From Tychonema litorale BBK16 (GTDB lineage Bacteria > Cyanobacteriota > Cyanobacteriia > Cyanobacteriales > Microcoleaceae), in assembly GCF_021648855.1 (NCBI RefSeq), contig NZ_JAKJHX010000013.1, positions 1-57,697 on the forward strand: 57,697 nucleotides of DNA, in the 5' to 3' direction. Under the pieces are notes generated by a model. The model worked only from the letters and a program-made list of their open reading frames with translations, did no database searches and was not told the DNA's origin. The translations under genes were made by a program, and so were the position numbers. Of this stretch, positions 51,495 to 57,697 are shown piece by piece; position 1 is the first letter of the stretch, and the number at the start of each line of letters is the position of its first letter.

Positions 51495-54400
51495 CTAAGG
51501 AATAGGTGTAATTGTAGTGCCTATATTTCCAATTGCACCTACACCTACTGTAAAACTGCCTTCAGTAGCAAAGGTCGAACCTTCAAAAGAAGTATCAACT
51601 GCTTGAGCGCTCCAATAATAAGTACCCGGTTTTAGATTTTTAAGTTGCCAATTTTTATTTTGATTGACATTCCCCATCTGAACTACTTTGCGCGTGCCAT
51701 TACTATTAGCCATCGGAGACATAATATCTGAACCTCCAGGAGTTGTTCCTACCCGCAGATTATAAGTCAAACTTGCTTGCGGTGTTTCAGTATCAGTAGA
51801 AGGGTTCCAGCTTAGGGTAACGGAATTGCCATTAACTGAAGAAATCAGCCCTAGGGGTGGTGTGGGTGCTGTATTTAAAGTGAAAATGTTGTTTCTATAA
51901 ACTTTGGCGCTACTAGATGGAACCCCCAATTGATTACCCACCAAAAGAATATCTAGGTCGCTATCATTGTCATAGTCTCCCCAACTTACTGAACTACCAA
52001 ACACTCCTTGTAATTTGGTACTAATATCGGTAAAGTTTCCACCATCATTGCGGTAGAGTTTTGAGATCCTGGATGGCGAGGCACCTGTCAAAAGAATATC
52101 TAAGTCCCCATCATTATCGTAATCGCCCCAATCTACAGAGCTATAAAAAGCTCCCTGCAATCCTGCTTGAATCTCTGTGAAACTACCACCAGCATCATTG
52201 CGATAAATCTTAGCAATAGGAGATGAATTGTTCGGCGTTAAACCTGTCAAAAGTACATCTAAATCGCCGTCATTGTCATAGTCTCCCCAAGCTGCGTCAC
52301 CGGAATTAACACCTGTTAATGATGCGCCTATATCAGTGAAACTGCCACTATCATTACGATAAATCTTAGAAATATCTGATGAAACTGAACCATCAGAATT
52401 ACCAGTTATGAGAATATCAAGGTCTCCGTCTTTGTCGTAGTCTCCCCAATCTGTTGAACTATTCCAAACTCCTTGTAAATTAGCTGCTATATCTGTAAAA
52501 CTACCACTATCATTACGGTAGACTTTCGCAATCTTAACTGAGGAACCAGAAATAATAGCACCACCTGTCAGAAGTATATCGAGATCGCCATCATTATCGT
52601 AATCTCCCCAATTTGCTGAACTATTCCAAACTCCTTGCAAGTTAGCACTAATATCCGTAAAATTACCCCCATCATTCCGATAAACTTTCGAGACTGGATT
52701 TGAGGTATTATCCAAACCTGTTAGCAGAATATCGAGATCGCCATCTTTGTCATAATCTCCCCAATCGATCGAACTATTCTTAACTCCACTCAAACCAGCA
52801 TTAATATCCGTGAAGTTGCCGCTATCATTTCGGTAAACTTTGGCTACGGAATTCGGACCGTTTGTGCCTGTCACCAGAATATCTAGATCGCGATCGTTAT
52901 CGTAATCTCCCCAGGCTGCTGAACTGTAAAAAGAGCCTTCCAAATTAGCATTAATGTCGGTAAATAGTTCCGTGGGTGCTGGATTAGCTGCGATCGCAAT
53001 TCCTTGAGAAAACTCCGAAGTGTTATTATTCGGGTCAGTAGCCGTAGCAGTAATAAATTGACCAATGGGCACAGCCACTGGCAACTTAATCTCAACATTC
53101 GCATTACCACTAGCATCTGTCTTTACAGTCTGGAATCCCAGGAACTTCTCTCCTTCTCCATAACCGCCACCGCCAAAACCACCATTCCCAAAACCACCAC
53201 TGCCAAAACCAGAGTCATCTAAAACCTTGTTAGAGAAGAACTCTACTCTGAATGTAGTATTGGGAGTGCTATTTATCTTCCCTTTAATACTCGTATTCCC
53301 ACTGCTAGAGATAGCTGAACTCAACTCAGGGAAATTCTGAAAATTATTAATACCTGTGTCGCGATCTCCTAAATCATTTACAGTTAGTCCATTATATCCA
53401 AAACCGATGCCAAAGTCATCATTCCCCGAAATGGAATTAGATAAAATAGCATTTCCAGTGGAACCGGAACCATTAATAAAGACACCATGTTTACCGTTAC
53501 CGAATATCAAGTTTCCAGCATCAATCGTTGTCCCACCAACGGTATTGTTACTTGCATCATCCAAAATAGCAATACCACTATGTGTATTGCCCAAATCTTT
53601 AGTGCCGGTGATATCGCTGCCAATATAGTTGCCTTGAATGAGGTTATTATTAGCATTTAAGTCTTTAATGTAAATGCCATATCGCTCGTTGCCAGATATG
53701 ATGTTTCGTGCTTTAACCGTTTGACCGCCAATAATATTATTAGGTGTCCAAGCTGATATGCCACTATAGCCGTTACCTAAATCTTGAGTGCCAGTTACAT
53801 CAGTACCGATGAAGTTTCCTTCAATGATGTTGCCGCCATTATCACGCAATTTGATAGCATCAACACCAAAACGATTGATGGTTAATCCTCTGACTGTACT
53901 GTTACCAGCAGAGATATATAAACCATCCACTGATACATTACTGCCATCTAATTCAATCACTGGACGGTCTAAAAATCCAGGCTGAGTTGTACCATCAATA
54001 ACGGCTGAATCGGTAATCTGTGGCAGTGGTGATAGTGGTCGAATAGTAAAAGCATTGGTGCTGGTGTTGTAGCCCGGATCGGTACTCGGAATCTTAAAGA
54101 GAACCGTATCCTTCCCAGGAGTGCTATTAGCCCAATTTAAGACTGCCCGTAGACTCCCAGCCCCGTTGTCTTTCGTATTGGTAACAACATTCGATGGCTG
54201 ATCGTTATCAGCAATCGCAACTGTTGCACTGCCATCTTTCCCAATATTGTAACTTTGACCGACTGATAACGTGAGCGCTACCGTCTCCTCTCCTTCCACT
54301 AAATTGTCATCAACTGGAACGATCGGAATCGCGACACTCGACTGGCCCGCAGGAATCGTGACACTCCCACTTAATCTCTGATAATCTAGAGCTGCACTAG

Positions 54401-57400
54401 CTGTTCCTCCCACCAAATAATCGACCTTCAAATCATATTTTGTTTGACCCTTCCGAGAAATCGTCATCGTACCTGGGTCGCCATTTTCTGAAGCGCTCGA
54501 ATCTGTCGCATCTATAGATACAGTGGGCTTAGTTCCGTAAATATTCAGCTTCCAACTATTCCAGATACCTTTTATGTCTTTTCCGTTTTCATCAATAACT
54601 TCTAATGTCCATTCTCCCTTAGAAGATTCTCCCCAGTTGTAGTTAGAAGTGAATAGCCAAGGTGTCTTTGATTCAGGAATTATTCGATCGTTATTGTCGG
54701 GATTTTTTTCTTCAGGTAATCCCTGTGCTAAAAAGGAATTTGTACCATCTGGCGATTTGAGTTTTACCGTTAAATCTCCCCAATTTCTGTGCTGGGTATG
54801 AAACACAACTTCAACCTTTTCGACGTTAATATCTTCATCCATCGTTACCTTTGAAGACAAACCTTTTTCTGTACTATCAGGGATACTTGCCATGACATTT
54901 TGAAGTTTAGAATTCACCTCGAATTCCTGAGCAACAGATGTCCAATTAATGGCTTTTTTCACCGCTGCGACCGGATCGACAGCCCCAAATCCGTATTTGT
55001 GGTTAACCCAAGCCCCCACTCCATTTTGAGACCAACCTGGATCGAAAGCATCATTTTTCTGAGCAGTTTCTACTAAGATATGCTGCACATCCCGCCAATT
55101 TAAAGAGGGATTTTTTTCTAACATTAAGGCAACAACCCCTGATACGAAAGGCGCGGCTGCTGAAGTTCCACCAAAGCCAGTGGTATAGTCTTTCTCGTCG
55201 TATCCCCTGATACCTTGCAGATCGGGTGTGGTAATACCAATTCCTTTGCTACTCGAATATGCAGATACTAATAAAGACGCTCCTGATTCGCTATAAGGTG
55301 ATTTGTAACCCAGATTGTCGATCGCACCTACGGCGATCGCATAGCGAGAATTAGCCAATCCGTTATAGTTGACATTCCAGCCATCTAAGGCGTCATTACC
55401 AGCACCAAAGACATAGATATTACCACGTCCGCTACGCCCCTCTTTGACTCCCTTTTCCATTGCTTTCACACCAGGGCCGGAGTCCCTCAGCCAATTCCCT
55501 TCCTTCCAACTATTGTTGTAGATATCAATGGACTTATTGCGATTTTTATCAGACACGTCGTACAGGGCATTCGCTAAAATTACATCGTTAAATTCATCAG
55601 CAATTAGGCGCAGTCCAGCGAAGGAAGCTCCCGGAGCAACTCCACTGCCTTGATAGCCATTAGAACCATTAGCAAGCGCAACTCCTGCTACCGATGTTCC
55701 ATGAGGATTGTAGGTACTGAAATCCAAAGCAAACTGATTGAGTTTTCCAGTGTTTAAAGGTGCTTCATCGTTAATTCTTAGGTGCCAATAACCCGGTGCC
55801 CACTGGTTATTAGCACCGGCTAAATTCCCCTGGGGTTGGAAACTGCCAGTGAAAGGCGCAAAGGCCGTCAAGATTGGTGTTGTTACTTGATCGTCAAATG
55901 TTGTGCCAGAAAAATTACTACCACGACCGCCAATATTTCGGAAAAGTTCAACTTCTGGGGGTGCATCAGGCGGATCGCCTGGTCTGGGTCTCCAATTACG
56001 CCACGAAGACCAGAAGACTAGGGGGTCGAATATCGGTTCGTTGGGACTTACCAAATACCCTTCCAAGTCAGAGATTTTGGGGTGCTGGATATTCAGTTGA
56101 ATGTTCACGTCCGTTACCACTCCTGTCAGAGGCACTCTTATAGGGAACATCGTCTGCTGAAAATCTTTAATTCTACTGTTCAGGGAACTGTTCGGAGAAT
56201 ATTCATTAATCACCGTTCTCTGATAAGTCGGTGAGGGATTGGCATCATCTTGGTTGAAATCCCAACTCAGATCCGATCGATACTGAGTGCTCAATTCTGG
56301 GTGTGTGTATTCAAATCCGTCATCAACAATGCCAATAACTACACCCTTCCCTCGCGCTAACTCCCAAGCGGAAATCACATTAGCATTTGGGTTAATGCCT
56401 GTTTGCAAGTGCCATTGAGTTCCATCTTTTACCAAAGGTTCATCCTTCGGTTCCGACAGCAATCTTGGCTGTATGGGAACAAGAGGATAAGCAAATTCCA
56501 CTCGACTTAGTGATAGTAAAGACTGCTGAACCTGTAATGGATCGGCATCTTCTGGAAATTTCCAGCGGTAGGTGTTGGGAATGTGTCCGGCTATGCCTAA
56601 ATCTACGGCATCTAAACTGCTAGCCAACTGTGAAGATGAACTACCGGGGGTTAGCCAAACCAACCATTCTCGCGTATTAGCCAGTATTTCTGGATCGTAT
56701 TTTTCTAGGTTAGCTGAACCAACGATCGCCAATCGAACTTCATCAGACAATCCATCTTCACCCGGATCGCTAATCAGCGCAAACTTTTGACTCGATACTG
56801 CACTAGCACTACCGGACTTATCATAGGCGATCGCAGATAATTGATAACGACCCGGTGCTAAACTGCTCAAATCATCACTGAAATCAAATCGGCCAACCCC
56901 ATCGCTATCACTGGTGAATTCAGTAACATCATTAGCGATTTCAATTTTCTCACCACCTTCTTTTTGGAACCAAAAATCGACTTTAGCAATATCGCTGACT
57001 CCTTGATCGTCAGAAACCTTAGCGCCACTAAAGCTGATTTTTTCACCCTTAGTATAGAGAGGTAAAGTTCTAAATTGTAAATCTTTTGGCGCTGTATTCC
57101 TCGGTGTTGGAGTTGGTATTGGCGTCGGAGTTGGAATCGGAGTTGGTGTTGGTATCGGTGTCGGAGTTGGAGTCGGAGTTGGAGTTGGAGTTGGAGTCGG
57201 AGTTGGTGTCGGAGTTGGTGTTGGTGGAAGGATAGCTTCCTTGACAGTCAAGCTTTTGACTACTGTATTGCTGGGAGCATCTGCTTTATCATAGGCGATC
57301 GCATTTACCTCATACTTCCCAGCACCCAAATCTGGCAAAGAATAGCTGAAACTTCCCCATCCAAGGCCATCAGCCACGAAAGTTTCAGCATTATCAACCT

Positions 57401-57697
57401 TAATCAATGCACCACCTTCCTTTTGCACCGAAAACTCTACACGTTTCAGGTTATCAACACCATCAGCATCATAAACTTTACCACCCGTAAAACTAATTTT
57501 GTCTCCCACCGTATATGTACTTGAACTCTCAAATTGCAAATCTTTTGGTGCTGTATTTGGCGTTGGAGTTGGAGTCGGTGTTGGAGTTGGCGTTGGAGTC
57601 GGTGTTGGAGTTGGAGTCGGAGTTGGCGTTGGAGTTGGAGTCGGAGTCGGTGTTGGAATTGGAGTTGGAGTTGGATTTGGAGTCGGTGTTGGAATTG
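51495..57697 (-). CDS. Giant secreted subtilase with P-domain, Calx-beta, propeller (5' end missing)
   Basis: The frame stays open to the window edge (about 2066 codons seen), so the N-terminus is missing. Numbering from 57539: two Ig-like units (1-100, 150-255) joined by Pro-Thr linkers; a subtilisin-type domain with Asp406 (VDDG, 56322-56324), His613 (NPHGTS, 55701-55703), Ser793 (GGTSAAAPF, 55161-55163); a P-domain (about 890-1000); Calx-beta (1005-1095); a parallel beta-helix (1120-1400); seven FG-GAP/VCBS units each with WGDYDxDxDLD (1523-1870), possibly a seven-bladed propeller; and a fibronectin-III-like end (1890-1990). About 170 residues between Asp and His look like a second P-domain. 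An exported, calcium-dependent protease is likely. Confidence 0.9.
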   Translation of the reverse strand, partial: IPTPTPNPTPTPIPTPTPTPTPTPTPTPTPTPTPTPTPTPTPTPTPNTAPKDLQFESSSTYTVGDKISFTGGKVYDADGVDNLKRVEFSVQKEGGALIKVDNAETFVADGLGWGSFSYSLPDLGAGKYEVNAIAYDKADAPSNTVVKSLTVKEAILPPTPTPTPTPTPTPTPTPTPTPTPIPTPTPIPTPTPIPTPTPRNTAPKDLQFRTLPLYTKGEKISFSGAKVSDDQGVSDIAKVDFWFQKEGGEKIEIANDVTEFTSDSDGVGRFDFSDDLSSLAPGRYQLSAIAYDKSGSASAVSSQKFALISDPGEDGLSDEVRLAIVGSANLEKYDPEILANTREWLVWLTPGSSSSQLASSLDAVDLGIAGHIPNTYRWKFPEDADPLQVQQSLLSLSRVEFAYPLVPIQPRLLSEPKDEPLVKDGTQWHLQTGINPNANVISAWELARGKGVVIGIVDDGFEYTHPELSTQYRSDLSWDFNQDDANPSPTYQRTVINEYSPNSSLNSRIKDFQQTMFPIRVPLTGVVTDVNIQLNIQHPKISDLEGYLVSPNEPIFDPLVFWSSWRNWRPRPGDPPDAPPEVELFRNIGGRGSNFSGTTFDDQVTTPILTAFAPFTGSFQPQGNLAGANNQWAPGYWHLRINDEAPLNTGKLNQFALDFSTYNPHGTSVAGVALANGSNGYQGSGVAPGASFAGLRLIADEFNDVILANALYDVSDKNRNKSIDIYNNSWKEGNWLRDSGPGVKAMEKGVKEGRSGRGNIYVFGAGNDALDGWNVNYNGLANSRYAIAVGAIDNLGYKSPYSESGASLLVSAYSSSKGIGITTPDLQGIRGYDEKDYTTGFGGTSAAAPFVSGVVALMLEKNPSLNWRDVQHILVETAQKNDAFDPGWSQNGVGAWVNHKYGFGAVDPVAAVKKAINWTSVAQEFEVNSKLQNVMASIPDSTEKGLSSKVTMDEDINVEKVEVVFHTQHRNWGDLTVKLKSPDGTNSFLAQGLPEEKNPDNNDRIIPESKTPWLFTSNYNWGESSKGEWTLEVIDENGKDIKGIWNSWKLNIYGTKPTVSIDATDSSASENGDPGTMTISRKGQTKYDLKVDYLVGGTASAALDYQRLSGSVTIPAGQSSVAIPIVPVDDNLVEGEETVALTLSVGQSYNIGKDGSATVAIADNDQPSNVVTNTKDNGAGSLRAVLNWANSTPGKDTVLFKIPSTDPGYNTSTNAFTIRPLSPLPQITDSAVIDGTTQPGFLDRPVIELDGSNVSVDGLYISAGNSTVRGLTINRFGVDAIKLRDNGGNIIEGNFIGTDVTGTQDLGNGYSGISAWTPNNIIGGQTVKARNIISGNERYGIYIKDLNANNNLIQGNYIGSDITGTKDLGNTHSGIAILDDASNNTVGGTTIDAGNLIFGNGKHGVFINGSGSTGNAILSNSISGNDDFGIGFGYNGLTVNDLGDRDTGINNFQNFPELSSAISSSGNTSIKGKINSTPNTTFRVEFFSNKVLDDSGFGSGGFGNGGFGGGGYGEGEKFLGFQTVKTDASGNANVEIKLPVAVPIGQFITATATDPNNNTSEFSQGIAIAANPAPTELFTDINANLEGSFYSSAAWGDYDNDRDLDILVTGTNGPNSVAKVYRNDSGNFTDINAGLSGVKNSSIDWGDYDKDGDLDILLTGLDNTSNPVSKVYRNDGGNFTDISANLQGVWNSSANWGDYDNDGDLDILLTGGAIISGSSVKIAKVYRNDSGSFTDIAANLQGVWNSSTDWGDYDKDGDLDILITGNSDGSVSSDISKIYRNDSGSFTDIGASLTGVNSGDAAWGDYDNDGDLDVLLTGLTPNNSSPIAKIYRNDAGGSFTEIQAGLQGAFYSSVDWGDYDNDGDLDILLTGASPSRISKLYRNDGGNFTDISTKLQGVFGSSVSWGDYDNDSDLDILLVGNQLGVPSSSAKVYRNNIFTLNTAPTPPLGLISSVNGNSVTLSWNPSTDTETPQASLTYNLRVGTTPGGSDIMSPMANSNGTRKVVQMGNVNQNKNWQLKNLKPGTYYWSAQAVDTSFEGSTFATEGSFTVGVGAIGNIGTTITPIP

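Noticed and set aside
51900..52980. Regular repeats at about 150-base spacing considered as CRISPR or tandem DNA repeats.
   Set aside because: They are protein-level FG-GAP repeats in one open frame; the DNA between them is coding and diverged.
57105..57230. Dense GGAGTTGGAGTCGG-like repeats considered as a regulatory minisatellite.
   Set aside because: On the minus strand they encode an in-frame Pro-Thr linker between Ig-like units of the subtilase, and the same happens at 57555-57697.

Overview
The window reads as a piece of chromosome from a filamentous, probably non-heterocystous cyanobacterium (Oscillatoria/Microcoleus-like; the genus is inference). Supporting signs: the HIP1 palindrome GCGATCGC is scattered throughout, heptanucleotide short tandem repeats occur between genes, and the proteins are typical cyanobacterial families (cyAbrB, Ycf46-type AAA ATPase, GUN4-kinase, DUF29, DUF928, DUF1822, DUF3352, CHASE2/CHAT). 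No phage, transposase gene or CRISPR array was seen.

Layout. 1-10 kb is housekeeping: HAD phosphatase, a small membrane-protein ORF, leuC (3-isopropylmalate dehydratase), a secreted double LprI-domain protein, sfsA, murJ (lipid II flippase), a DUF3352 protein, a TIGR01777 epimerase and a DUF29 protein. 10-16 kb is accessory: antitoxin-like and retropepsin-like small genes with a duplicated gene remnant; a four-gene minus-strand operon (ABC ATPase, permease, lipoprotein, repeat-bearing membrane protein) divergent from a vWA-MoxR-type HTH regulator, with 10-bp-phased direct repeats between them; an orphan HicB; and a membrane protein overlapping a TacT-like acetyltransferase.

16-20 kb holds what looks like a uracil-catabolism (URC) operon: a URC1-like GTP cyclohydrolase II homologue, a tandem class III nucleotide cyclase, and a URC4-like DUF1688 protein translationally coupled to the cyclase. 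queC is divergent. 20-30 kb has a CNNM/CorC protein, a tRNA with CAT anticodon, an Rrf2-GFA-cbiB-pyrR series, a cyAbrB regulator, a site-2 protease with CBS domains, a Ycf46-like ATPase whose Walker B glutamate is a glutamine, and a DUF2470 protein. PyrR could supply the uracil phosphoribosyltransferase step that the URC operon lacks. 30-36 kb has two toxin-antitoxin pairs (HigBA; RelE with a Phd-like partner), a Ser/Thr kinase-GUN4 fusion and a large SPFH/band 7 protein.

36.9-57.7 kb is the most unusual stretch. Four plus-strand genes (sigma-70-like protein with two region-4-like helix-turn-helices, DUF1822, CHAT protease-TM-CHASE2, DUF928) converge on three overlapping minus-strand genes (TPR-CHAT protease with a signal peptide, two-partner-secretion transporter TpsB, secreted adhesin TpsA). 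Behind them lies a very large secreted subtilisin that runs off the right edge and carries a P-like domain between its catalytic Asp and His. I read this as a candidate envelope signalling, proteolysis and secretion locus built on two caspase-like CHAT enzymes in different compartments.

Several small dispersed palindromic repeat families recur between genes, one of them preferentially just behind stop codons, and one 118-bp element with terminal inverted repeats and flanking direct repeats looks like a MITE.
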